From Pseudomonadota bacterium (GTDB taxonomy: Bacteria; Pseudomonadota; Alphaproteobacteria; Micropepsales; Micropepsaceae), in assembly GCA_021808875.1 (NCBI GenBank), contig JAKBAU010000009.1, positions 1-31,996 of the forward strand: 31,996 nt of DNA, read 5' to 3'. A program made the translations under genes and the position numbers. The notes beneath the pieces are model-generated. The model saw only the letters and a program-made list of their open reading frames with translations, searched no databases and was not told where the DNA came from. Numbering within the stretch: the first letter of the stretch is position 1; each line of letters begins with the position of its first letter. Positions 7,642 through 14,876 of the stretch are shown piece after piece.

Positions 7642-9129
7642 TCAATGCTCCAGCAAATTCTCAAGTTCACTGAGCAAGTCGGTGATCCGATCCTCCTTGG
7701 TCCTGATCAACTGAATAAGGTCCATAGCCGGCCTGTGCTCATAATCATCCACCTTGTTCGGGTTTTTTGCTGAGAGGTCGAAGTCCTTGGCGACAATATC
7801 GGCCAAAGAGACTGTCCATGAATTTTCGCCCTCGACACGGTCTTGCCACTTGGCGAGGAAGTCCGGCAGCTGGTTCCCGGCAATCGGCTTGCGTGTCTGC
7901 TTCAGTTCAAAGCCGTCATTGGTGAGGTCATAATACCAGATAGCTTCGGTGCCCGAGCCATCGAGCACACGGTCAAACAAGATCACATTGGTCTTAACGC
8001 CGGTGTAGGGCAGGAAGCATCCCGCTGGCAGCGAGAGGATGGTGTGCACCTTGAACTGCTCCAGAAGCTCCTTGCGCACCTTCTGATCGGGGCCGCCGCG
8101 AAAGAGAACTCCCTCAGGGATGATTACGGCCGCGCGCCCACCCTTGGCGAGATTGGCCATGATGTGTTGCAGGAACAGGCACTCGGCAGCACTCGACCGC
8201 ACGCGAAAATTGGTTTGGAGTTCCTGCGCCATCTTGCCGCCATAGGGCGGGTTGGCCAGGACAACCTGAAATTTGTCTTTCTCGGAAACGTTATGGTTGT
8301 GCGCCTCCAGAGTATTCGCCAATTCCAGGTTCGCGCCCTCGATGCCATGCAAGATCATGTTCATCGAGCCCAGCAAATATGTGAGCGGCTTGAGCTCCAT
8401 GCCGAAGAACGTCTTGTGCTGCAGCTGATCAAGCTGATTGCCACTGAGCGTGCTGCGGCTGCGCATGTAGTCAGCCGCCTCCCCGAGAAAGCCAGCCGTG
8501 CCAAAGCACGGATCGTACACCCGCTCGCCAGCTTGCGGCTGGACCACCTCCACCATGGCGCGGATGATATGACGCTGGGTGTAAAACTCACCGGCATAGC
8601 CAGCAGAGTCGGCTGCAACGCGCTTGAGGAGGTCCTCGTAGATCTCTGAGAGTACGATGACATCCGTATCGCTTGAAAAGTGCAGCTTGTTCACCTGCTG
8701 CACGACTTTGGCAAAGCCCACGCCACGGCGGCTGTAGTTGCGCACGTTGTCGAAGATGCGGCGGAAGCGCTGTGCCAGGGCGTCGTTGCCCAGGCCCTTG
8801 GCTGGGTCAGGGCTGGTCAGCTTGATCCACAGCTTGCCATCGACGAACTCCAGCATTTCGTCGGGATGGTCGGTATCCTGCGCCCAATTGCTCCAGGCAA
8901 ATTCCCCCGCCAGCCGACGCTCGTATGGCGTATCGTCGAAAGCTGCTTCCTGCTCCTTTCGCGCTTCGGTTTCATCGAAGGCTTTGAGGAAGAACAGCCA
9001 AGCGAGTTGTTCGACGTAGTTGCGTGCGTCCACACCTTCCGCGTTGAGTTGGTCGCAGGCGTTTCTGACGATCTGCTGGACTTCCTGCCGGCGATGGTCG
9101 GCGTTGTTCTGTGCCATTTCGCTTCTCAT
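7642..9129 (-). CDS. hsdM: Type I restriction-modification N6-adenine methylase HsdM
   Basis: A 495-residue M subunit. Residues about 15-165 form the HsdM helical domain (YVEQLAWLFFLKAFDETEAR). The Rossmann methylase follows: GEFYTQR (180-186), motif I DPCFGTAGF (206-214) for SAM binding, and an intact catalytic motif IV NPPYGG (293-298), then IIPEGVLFRGG. The C-terminal helices (DLIQLIRTKEDRITDLLSEL) probably contact HsdS. It methylates adenine in the HsdS target to protect the host. The first ATG (9129) has no clear ribosome site; the fifth codon, also ATG (9117), has GAGAAG just upstream and may be the real start. It lies 22 bases after the hsdR stop, across a perfect palindrome. Confidence 0.95.
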   Translation of the reverse strand: MRSEMAQNNADHRRQEVQQIVRNACDQLNAEGVDARNYVEQLAWLFFLKAFDETEARKEQEAAFDDTPYERRLAGEFAWSNWAQDTDHPDEMLEFVDGKLWIKLTSPDPAKGLGNDALAQRFRRIFDNVRNYSRRGVGFAKVVQQVNKLHFSSDTDVIVLSEIYEDLLKRVAADSAGYAGEFYTQRHIIRAMVEVVQPQAGERVYDPCFGTAGFLGEAADYMRSRSTLSGNQLDQLQHKTFFGMELKPLTYLLGSMNMILHGIEGANLELANTLEAHNHNVSEKDKFQVVLANPPYGGKMAQELQTNFRVRSSAAECLFLQHIMANLAKGGRAAVIIPEGVLFRGGPDQKVRKELLEQFKVHTILSLPAGCFLPYTGVKTNVILFDRVLDGSGTEAIWYYDLTNDGFELKQTRKPIAGNQLPDFLAKWQDRVEGENSWTVSLADIVAKDFDLSAKNPNKVDDYEHRPAMDLIQLIRTKEDRITDLLSELENLLEH

Positions 9130-9133
9130 TGTT

Positions 9134-9149
9134 TTCGCAGGCCTGCGAA
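9134..9149. repeat. Perfect 16-bp palindrome between hsdR and hsdM
   Basis: TTCGCAGGCCTGCGAA is identical to its reverse complement and fills most of the 22-base gap between the hsdR stop and the hsdM start. As RNA it could form only a short hairpin with strained loop bases. As DNA it could bind a dimeric protein. It might separate expression of the nuclease from the methylase, by RNA processing or by a local operator. No promoter-like boxes are obvious next to it. Confidence 0.6.
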
Positions 9150-9151
9150 CA

Positions 9152-11446
9152 TCACGCGGCCATGGGGATGTAGAGGTGCTGCTTGACCAGTTCGAGATCG
9201 GCCTTCAGCAGAGCCGGGCCGCCATAACGGTTTGTCAGCGTGGTGAAGCTGCCGAATTGTTCTGCGAACTGCGGCGCGCCATAGGTTCGGGCCTGCTCCA
9301 GATCATCGATCCCGAACAGTCCGTAGTGATCCAGCGCGGTTTGCCAGATATGGGTTTTGAAACGCTGGCTTTCAGGTAAGGCAGCCTCGCCGAGGTGATT
9401 TACCAGCCATATCTGGTCTTCGTCCCACAAGCGGTTCGCCCGGTCGACGCGGTTGGGCACGCGCGCCAATTGGAACCCAATCTTGGCCAGGATATCGACG
9501 TCGTCGGCATCCGGAAGATCGAGGAAGTGCCTGAAGGCGGAGGGATAAATGTCGCGATCCCGGAGTGCTTCCCTGAGCTCCTTGCGGCTACTCTTATCAA
9601 TCCAGATGCGCAGCAGCTCATCCATCCCCTTGTGGCTTACGTCCAGGATGAACTCGCGGGATAGTTCGGTGTATTCCTCGAACGGCACTTTGCGGCCGTC
9701 GGCCAAGCAGACGTAACGGTTCTCGGTGGAGATGACCACCGACACGCCGTCGCCGACAGGCTTGGGCGTGGCATCGTCGTCCTTTTTCCCCTTAGACTTG
9801 CTGCTGGTGGAGACGGCTTTCTGCCGATTGGCGGGGTGCCCATCGAACTCGGCATCCTCCAGCTGGCTGGCGCCCGAGTAGTCGAAGATGGTGAAGTATC
9901 GCTTATTGATGTCCTCGCACAGCCGAGTGCCGCGGCCCTTCATCTGCTTGTACAGGATCGCGCTGCGCAACGGCCGCACGAACACCACGTTCTTCACGTC
10001 TGGGGCGTCAAAGCCTGTCGTGAGCAGATCAACCGAAACGGCCACGCGCGGATTGCTTGGGCCAACGACTGCAAAGTTGCGTTCGAGCTGATGGCTGTTC
10101 CGCTCGGCCCGCGTAATGCGGGCAGCATAGTCAGCGTTGCCCGAAAGGCGGCGTAGCTCCTGCGCCATGAAGGCGGCATGGGTGTCGTCCACGCAGAAGA
10201 CGATCGTCTTTTCGTCACGAAGATCATATTTGCCAAGCACCTCCCATAGGTCCTCGGCGATTGCCTTGGTCCGATCCGGCATGCGGATGTCGCGCTCAAA
10301 ATTCGCTGTTGTGTAGCGCCTGCCATCTGGACCGGTGTAACCATCCTGGTCGACGTTGGTGATCCGCTCTTCCAGCAGGTAAGGCACCAGATAGCCGTCT
10401 TCGATGGCCTGCTTGAGGCTGTAGGTGAAAACGGGGTCGCCAAAGTAATGCTGGGTATCGCGGCGCTTTTCCTCGTCCGTCAGCGCGCGAGCACCTTCCT
10501 CGAGCTCACGCGGTGTCGCGGTCAAGCCCAGCTGCAGCGCGCTGCCAAAATGTTCGAGAACCCCAAACCAGTCACCAAATCCAGAACGATAGCACTCGTC
10601 GACGACGACAAGATCAAAGAAATCTTGATCGTAATGCTCGTAAACCTTCTTGCCATCGAGTTCTTCATCTAGGCTCTGGTAATTGGCAAAGAAAACTTTT
10701 CCCACAAGGTGCTGTCCCTGGGCGACGGTCTCTTTGTCAATCTGCACCCGCTCTGCGGCCGAGTAGGCACTGAAAGCGCGGTAAGCCTGATCCTTGAGGC
10801 TGTTTCGGTCGGTCAGGAACAGGACATGCTCGCGCTTGAGCGCCTTACCGTTCAGTAGCTTCCATACCAACTGGAAGATGGTGAAGGTCTTCCCGGTGCC
10901 CGTCGCCATTAGCAACAGCACACGTTCATCGCCCTGCGCAAACTGCCAAAGCGCCTTGTTGATCGCTATGTCCTGGTAGGGCCGAACGGCTTTGCGGGAT
11001 ACCTGATCTAGGTGGTACCCTGCCTGAAAGGCATTTTCCCAGCGCCTCCAGTCGATTGAAACGCCCATGCGGGAGATCAAGTCGTCAGGAGAAGTTGGCG
11101 CCCCCAACGGCTCGAACTCTCCGGTGTCGTTGTCGGTCAATATCCAGTCGTTGCCATTCGAGGCAATCGAGAACCTAACCGCCAACCTGCGGGCGTAACG
11201 GGAAGCTTGCTGCATACCGTCGGCCGCACTTTCGGTCTCGGACTTCGCTTCCAAAACGGCGAGAGGCACCCCCTTATAGCGCAGCAGATAATCCGCAATG
11301 ATCGACTGCGTTTCATCATACATCGCGTCGCCGGTGAGGTTCACACGACCTGTCCCGATGCGCAGTTGTTCCTGCCACGACCAATGGAGCGCCGCCAGTC
11401 GGGGCTCGATCAGCTCTTTGCAGGTTACTCGTTCGTTGCGGGCCAT
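9152..11446 (-). CDS. hsdR: Type I restriction endonuclease HsdR (EcoEI-like)
   Basis: A 764-residue motor and nuclease subunit. The N-terminus has a PD-(D/E)xK nuclease core with candidate residues D52 and the E67-x-K69 of LAVLEAK. A superfamily-2 helicase follows: Walker A ATGTGKT (181-187), motif II DECY (283-286), motif III LTATP (308-312), GFDAPDV (478-484) and motif VI QMKGRGTRL (501-509). The C-terminal 200 residues match the EcoEI R-type domain. It translocates DNA and cuts when HsdS reports an unmethylated target. The usual histidine of the DEAH/DECH box is tyrosine here. It is the first gene after the sigma-54 promoter, with a leader of about 64 bases and an AAGG ribosome site 8 bases before the ATG. 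Confidence 0.95.
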   Translation of the reverse strand: MARNERVTCKELIEPRLAALHWSWQEQLRIGTGRVNLTGDAMYDETQSIIADYLLRYKGVPLAVLEAKSETESAADGMQQASRYARRLAVRFSIASNGNDWILTDNDTGEFEPLGAPTSPDDLISRMGVSIDWRRWENAFQAGYHLDQVSRKAVRPYQDIAINKALWQFAQGDERVLLLMATGTGKTFTIFQLVWKLLNGKALKREHVLFLTDRNSLKDQAYRAFSAYSAAERVQIDKETVAQGQHLVGKVFFANYQSLDEELDGKKVYEHYDQDFFDLVVVDECYRSGFGDWFGVLEHFGSALQLGLTATPRELEEGARALTDEEKRRDTQHYFGDPVFTYSLKQAIEDGYLVPYLLEERITNVDQDGYTGPDGRRYTTANFERDIRMPDRTKAIAEDLWEVLGKYDLRDEKTIVFCVDDTHAAFMAQELRRLSGNADYAARITRAERNSHQLERNFAVVGPSNPRVAVSVDLLTTGFDAPDVKNVVFVRPLRSAILYKQMKGRGTRLCEDINKRYFTIFDYSGASQLEDAEFDGHPANRQKAVSTSSKSKGKKDDDATPKPVGDGVSVVISTENRYVCLADGRKVPFEEYTELSREFILDVSHKGMDELLRIWIDKSSRKELREALRDRDIYPSAFRHFLDLPDADDVDILAKIGFQLARVPNRVDRANRLWDEDQIWLVNHLGEAALPESQRFKTHIWQTALDHYGLFGIDDLEQARTYGAPQFAEQFGSFTTLTNRYGGPALLKADLELVKQHLYIPMAA

Positions 11447-11520
11447 TTGGGGTGCCTTGCCGTCTTACGCTTGCGGGTTTGGGTGTAGATCATAAAATAA
11501 CTTGCGGTCTGAGCATCATC

Positions 11521-11537
11521 AGCAAGGAGCGTGCCAA
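11521..11537 (-). promoter_or_regulatory. Sigma-54 (-24/-12) promoter for the restriction operon
   Basis: On the minus strand the sequence reads TTGGCACG-CTCC-TTGCT. This matches the sigma-54 consensus TGGCACG-N4-TTGCW at every defined position. The conserved GG is at 11535/11534 and the GC at 11523/11522, predicting transcription start near 11510, about 64 bases before the hsdR ATG. It begins directly after the stop codon of the sigma-54 activator gene and points into hsdR. Such promoters are silent without an ATP-hydrolysing activator, and the neighbouring gene encodes one. Confidence 0.92.
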
Positions 11538-13034
11538 CTACCCGGCCTCGTACTTTTGCAGCCAGTTGCTTAGCGTCTGGTAGCTGCCTAGCCCCAGGAG
11601 GCGAGCTGCCTCCGACTTGTTGCCATGGGTCATCCCCATGGCACGCTCTAGGTAGTGGCGCGCAACGTCTCCAATGAGTTCGGGCAGGGAAATCCCTTGA
11701 TCCAGAGGGCGCCCGAGGACCGTCTCCCCTTTGAGGGGAACGGTTACGGCCAACGATGTAGCCACATCCTCCGCCGTTATCGTCTCGCCCGTCGACCAGA
11801 TGCTTGCCCGCAATAGTGCATTGTGTAGCTCCCTAACGTTACCCGGCCAGGGGTGCCTTAGGAGAAGGTTTTTTGCGGAAACGTCCAAATTCTTATGCTG
11901 ATATCCAGGCTGCGTCGCGGCCTCTGCGTTGATGGCGAGCATCATAGAATCAATGAGCAGGGTGAGGTCTCCTTCTCGCTCGCGGAGCGGTGGCAACAAC
12001 AGCACCCCAACAGCAAGCCGATGAAAGAGGTCTTCTCGGAAACGGCCCGCGCTGATCTCTTCGGGCAGCACGCGATTGGTTGCTGCGACAATTCGCACAT
12101 TGATGGCTCTTCCCTTCGTCGCACCTACACGTGTGACTTCTTGCTCCTGCAACACGCGGAGCAAACGGACTTGAGAAGCCAGGGGTAATTCGCCGATCTC
12201 ATCAAGGAACAACGTGCCGCCGTTGGCAGACTCGAAATAGCCTGCACGGGCAGCAGTGGCCCCGGTGAACGCTCCCTTTTCATGCCCGAATAACTCAGAA
12301 TCGACGAGTTCTTGCGGGATGGCGCCGCAGTTAACGGGCACAAAAGGCTGACCTTTTCGGACGCCAGCCTGATGAATTGCCCGCGCGAACAGCTCTTTGC
12401 CCGTTCCTGATTCACCCTGAATCAGCACCGGCACATCCCGCAGGGCCAGGCGGTGGGCCATCGCCACTGTGCGTTTCATGGCGGCGCAGCGATGAATAAT
12501 TGCTGTGAAGGCAGGAGAATCTGGCGGCAGCCCCTGCATAAGGCGCGCAAGTGCGTCATCCGCTTGGCGACCAGGCGAGGGAATGAACTCTGCGGCAAGG
12601 TCAAAGGGAATGTTGACCTCTTTGATTCCATGCTCCCGAGACGTTTCTATCAACTGAGCCGGATAGCGAGTCTTGGCGAGCAGAAGCCAAATGGCCGCCA
12701 TGGCCGGAGTGCCTGGACTAAGATGGAATGTTAGCGATGCCCCGCTTTCTTTTCGTTTTATTTCATCAACAACGTTAACGGCGGCACGGAAAATTTCTTC
12801 GAAGCTGGTGGGAGAGGTAAGCGTCACCTGATGCGCCTCAATGGCGCTGCCTATTTTACCGGAAAGCCACTCAATATACGCCCGCGTCTTCTTCGAATTA
12901 TGGTCAGAAAGCAGATGCACAGATTCGAAGGGGCGCGCAGTCAATGCGCCGAGGATAGGCCCGAGCTCGCCAGTGTCTGGCGCCTCTGATGCCCGCAGAT
13001 CTGTATTGCCGAGCCAAGCCAGAAGAATCGCCAT
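11538..13034 (-). CDS. Sigma-54-dependent activator with CARF-like N-terminal sensor (RtcR-like)
   Basis: A 498-residue enhancer-binding protein. Residues 1-155 look like a CARF/Rossmann sensor: an opening strand ILLAWLGNTDL and the ligand-loop motif HLSPGTPAM (104-112), comparable to the SGGT-type loop of CARF proteins. Residues 180-410 are the AAA+ domain: Walker A GESGTGKE (207-214), GAFTGA (254-259) for sigma-54 contact, Walker B TLFLDEIGE (274-282) and RHPWPGNVREL (393-403). A Fis-type helix-turn-helix (GNKSEAARLLG) ends the protein. There is no receiver domain, so the input is probably a small ligand, as in RtcR, whose CARF domain senses RNA-derived signals. It very likely turns on the downstream restriction operon. 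All ATPase motifs are intact. The ligand is unknown. Confidence 0.9.
   Translation of the reverse strand: MAILLAWLGNTDLRASEAPDTGELGPILGALTARPFESVHLLSDHNSKKTRAYIEWLSGKIGSAIEAHQVTLTSPTSFEEIFRAAVNVVDEIKRKESGASLTFHLSPGTPAMAAIWLLLAKTRYPAQLIETSREHGIKEVNIPFDLAAEFIPSPGRQADDALARLMQGLPPDSPAFTAIIHRCAAMKRTVAMAHRLALRDVPVLIQGESGTGKELFARAIHQAGVRKGQPFVPVNCGAIPQELVDSELFGHEKGAFTGATAARAGYFESANGGTLFLDEIGELPLASQVRLLRVLQEQEVTRVGATKGRAINVRIVAATNRVLPEEISAGRFREDLFHRLAVGVLLLPPLREREGDLTLLIDSMMLAINAEAATQPGYQHKNLDVSAKNLLLRHPWPGNVRELHNALLRASIWSTGETITAEDVATSLAVTVPLKGETVLGRPLDQGISLPELIGDVARHYLERAMGMTHGNKSEAARLLGLGSYQTLSNWLQKYEAG
11621..11643. promoter_or_regulatory. Inverted repeat, candidate enhancer (UAS) for the activator
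   Basis: Perfect 9-bp arms TGCCATGGG (11621-11629) and CCCATGGCA (11635-11643) are separated by 5 bases. The centre is about 122 bp upstream of the start predicted for the sigma-54 promoter, within the 80-150 bp range usual for enhancer sites of sigma-54 activators. It lies inside the codons for the activator's own C-terminal helix-turn-helix, so part of the symmetry could reflect coding. I saw only one copy nearby and no clear IHF site between it and the promoter. Confidence 0.6.
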
Positions 13035-13040
13035 GATCCA

Positions 13041-13074
13041 TAAAATTTTAGGTGAAAGTAGAAGTTTTCTTCTA
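13041..13074. promoter_or_regulatory. AT-rich dyads upstream of the activator gene
   Basis: Two symmetrical elements precede the activator start: TAAAATTTTA (13041-13050) and TAGAAG-TTTT-CTTCTA (13059-13074). This is the most AT-rich stretch of the region. On the minus strand a weak sigma-70 pair, TTTACC and TAGAAG with a 17-base spacer, overlaps the second dyad. The site could hold the promoter and an autoregulatory operator of the activator. This is a suggestion only. The rest of the stretch to 13204 holds the prophage terminator and no gene. Confidence 0.35.
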
Positions 13075-13140
13075 TCCCGTGTCAGGTGGCGGGTAAAGAG
13101 GGGTTTGCTTCCACCACTCCCAGGACGAGGCTACCAACGA

Positions 13141-13182
13141 AAAAAGCGGCCGACCGAGGGATTGCTCCCCCGGTCGGCCGCC
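13141..13182 (-). terminator. Intrinsic terminator at the end of the prophage late operon
   Basis: On the minus strand, an 11-bp perfect GC-rich stem (arms 13172-13182 and 13147-13157) with a 14-base loop is followed at once by six T residues (13146-13141). It lies just downstream of the last small prophage gene. It should stop phage late transcription before the defence island, insulating the activator gene that begins about 100 bases further on. Confidence 0.88.
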
Positions 13183-13204
13183 TCGTCTCGTTGTGTGCGC
13201 CTGG

Positions 13205-13402
13205 TCACGTCGTCAAAGCAGCAGCCTCCCGGCTGGCCACCTGCGCCTCCAAAGCCTGGATGGCAGCATAGACTGCCGCAGCATCGGCCTCGGTGGCCGT
13301 CTGGCCGTTGATGATCTTGGCGATCACCGGCAGCACCTGCTCGATCTCGGGCAGGAGTTGGGCTGCGACGCTGAGGATTTGGACGATGACGGTGATGTCC
13401 AT
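13205..13402 (-). CDS. Small hypothetical protein at the end of the prophage
   Basis: A 65-residue protein that I do not recognise. It opens with a hydrophobic stretch (ITVIVQILSVAAQLLPEIEQ), continues as an alanine-rich helix and ends AALTT. GGGAG lies 8 bases before the ATG, and the upstream gene stops one base before that ATG (TGACATG), so the two are translated together. A minor role in lysis is possible from position alone. The intrinsic terminator follows directly. Confidence 0.65.
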   Translation of the reverse strand: MDITVIVQILSVAAQLLPEIEQVLPVIAKIINGQTATEADAAAVYAAIQALEAQVASREAAALTT

Positions 13403-13403
13403 G

Positions 13404-14078
13404 TCAGTTGCTCCCGGTGGTGGTGGTTTTCGGCGTCAGGCCGTTGGCCTGCAGGGCTGCCTGGAAGGCGGCCAGCGCCGTTTGGGCGGCGAGGGCCTGG
13501 TCGCTGGTCGGGACCTGCCCCTTGGCAGCCCCAGCCGCGATGGGATCGAGCACCTGGGCGACGGCGGTTCGCGCGTTGTGCAGCGTCGTCACCACGGCGG
13601 GGTCGGCCTTGCCGGAGGCCAGGTATTCGTTCTCGGCCGCCAGAGCTGCGCCATAGCCGGCTTCGACGCTGACGATGGTGGTGGTGGGATCGCTGAGGTT
13701 GGCGCAGGCCGAGAGGCCCAGCATTCCAACCAGGCCAAGCGCTAGGGCGACGGCTGCCGTGGTGGGTGCGGTTGCCGATGTAGGCGTCGAGGCAGCCACC
13801 TGCTCGACTGGATTGGTCGTGGCGGGCTGAGCAATGCCCTGTGCCTGCAGCACTGGCGTGGCGATGCGCACGATCCATGTGACGAGGTCCGGCTGCTTGC
13901 CATTGCTGGCATTGCCGACGTTGATCGCCAAGAACGAGATCACCTTGCGGATGATCAGCCAGTGCGATCCCGGCGTCGGTTGCGGCAGCGTCGCATCCAG
14001 CGTCGACGCGGCGGCGATAACGGCCGTGATGAACGGCCAAGCGGCGGCCCAAAGGGCCAGGAGAGAAGTCTGGTCCAC
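13404..14078 (-). CDS. Membrane protein with internal lipobox, holin/spanin-like
   Basis: About 224 residues from a GTG start with AAGGAG 8 bases upstream; the open frame extends further 5' but that part reads like noise. Residues 4-25 form a membrane helix (LLALWAAAWPFITAVIAAAS). Residues 33-80 (HWLIIRKVISFLAINVGNAS) look like a holin-type phage protein. A second hydrophobic run at 108-124 ends in LSAC (Cys125), a lipobox, followed by a helical domain (AALAAENEYLASGKADPAVV) like small phage lipoproteins. It may be a fusion of a holin-like protein and a lipoprotein that are separate genes elsewhere. Its position next to the endolysin supports a role in lysis, but no function is proved. Confidence 0.65.
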   Translation of the reverse strand: MDQTSLLALWAAAWPFITAVIAAASTLDATLPQPTPGSHWLIIRKVISFLAINVGNASNGKQPDLVTWIVRIATPVLQAQGIAQPATTNPVEQVAASTPTSATAPTTAAVALALGLVGMLGLSACANLSDPTTTIVSVEAGYGAALAAENEYLASGKADPAVVTTLHNARTAVAQVLDPIAAGAAKGQVPTSDQALAAQTALAAFQAALQANGLTPKTTTTGSN

Positions 14079-14101
14079 GGCGAACTCCTTGTGTGGGCAT
14101 G

Positions 14102-14132
14102 AAAAAGCCGCCTCGGGTGGGTCCCGGGCGGC
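14102..14132 (-). terminator. Intrinsic terminator after the endolysin gene
   Basis: On the minus strand the stem GCCGCC-CGGG pairs with CCCG-A-GGCGGC (one bulged A) around a 5-base loop and is followed by five T residues. It lies between the endolysin stop and the holin/lipoprotein-like gene, so it should reduce expression of the last two prophage genes. Confidence 0.75.
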
Positions 14133-14142
14133 GGGTTCAACG

Positions 14143-14159
14143 ATCCGGAATTTCCGGAT
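14143..14159. repeat. Short perfect dyad downstream of the endolysin gene
   Basis: ATCCGGAA and TTCCGGAT flank a single T, 9 bases past the endolysin stop codon. It is a strong DNA dyad with no attached T-tract. It might bind a dimeric regulator or be incidental. No function is assigned. Confidence 0.4.
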
Positions 14160-14167
14160 GGTTGGTG

Positions 14168-14638
14168 TCAGGCGGTGGCGACGCCCATGGCGGACTGCCA
14201 ATTGGCGAGATACTCGGCCGTCGTGGCAGCGCCCCCGGGCGTGTTGTAGTGGGCCTTGTAGTAGGCGGCTTGCCCGGCCAGATCGGTCGGGATCGGCGCT
14301 GGCACCCTCAGGTAGTGAACCCGGCACATCGCCGCCGCGTAGTGCGGATAGGGAATGAGTTGGTCAGCTCCCGGCTGCACGCGCGCCGGCAACAGCGCCC
14401 GCAGGCGCGTCGCCAAGTCTTTCCTGCCAGCCAGGAAATTGCTCCAGATATCGTCGTGCGTCGGGGGCTCCATCTGGAAGTAGCCGAGCGCTGGGCCACC
14501 ACCTTCCTGGCGGTAATTGCGCAGCGCGCTCTCCTGCAGAGCGGTGCCAAGCAGCAATTGCTCTGCGTCGGGCCCGTCGAGATTGGTCGCCGCCAGAGCG
14601 GGACGAACGATGTGATCGAGGAAGAACTGCGGCGTCAT
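14168..14638 (-). CDS. Phage endolysin, lysozyme/transglycosylase-like
   Basis: A 156-residue protein. The pattern LLLGTALQESALRNYRQEGG (residues 29-48) with GPALGYFQMEP (48-58) is that of soluble lytic transglycosylase and lysozyme-like muramidases; Glu36 is the likely catalytic acid. The C-terminal half (YYKAHYNTPGGAATTAEYLA) fits phage endolysins. No signal peptide is visible, so export to the cell wall needs a holin. The overlapping upstream gene encodes a small membrane protein that fits this role. I chose the ATG at 14638, with GGGAG upstream, over a longer frame whose extra N-terminus is arginine-rich shadow sequence. Confidence 0.85.
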   Translation of the reverse strand: MTPQFFLDHIVRPALAATNLDGPDAEQLLLGTALQESALRNYRQEGGGPALGYFQMEPPTHDDIWSNFLAGRKDLATRLRALLPARVQPGADQLIPYPHYAAAMCRVHYLRVPAPIPTDLAGQAAYYKAHYNTPGGAATTAEYLANWQSAMGVATA

Positions 14639-14853
14639 GGTGTGCTCCCTTGGTCGATGTTGTCGGGGTCTGCTGGAATGTTTGGCCATCGCCGCCGCCA
14701 CGCTCGGATGGCCAGGGCGATGCGGAGGGTGAGCAGGATGGCGCCGCCGATGAGCAGGACCTCCTGCGCGACGGCGTTCACGGACTGCAGCCAGAACTGC
14801 AGGCTGATCGCCCCACCGCCCGTGGCGGCGTCGATGATGGTGTCTCGCGGCAT
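14635..14853 (-). CDS. Small membrane protein, probable holin
   Basis: A 72-residue protein with one clear membrane helix (VLLIGGAILLTLRIALAI), a preceding amphipathic segment (ISLQFWLQSVNAVAQ) and a basic tail (RAWRRRWP). Size, topology and a 4-base overlap (ATGA) with the endolysin gene fit a holin or holin-like protein. The ribosome site AAGGAAC lies 5-6 bases before the ATG. Sequence similarity to a named holin family was not recognised. Confidence 0.7.
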   Translation of the reverse strand: MPRDTIIDAATGGGAISLQFWLQSVNAVAQEVLLIGGAILLTLRIALAIRAWRRRWPNIPADPDNIDQGSTP

Positions 14854-14876
14854 GGATGTTCCTTCGGATTGCGGGA

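Noticed and set aside
11447..11510. Attenuator or riboswitch in the hsdR leader
   Set aside because: The 64-base leader has no clear stable stem-loop with a T-tract, and I recognise no riboswitch motif.
853..13034. BREX, DISARM or Pgl system
   Set aside because: No PglZ, BrxL, DrmA/B or PLD gene is present. The MTase here is HsdM-like with a TRD and ATPase, and hsdRMS is complete.
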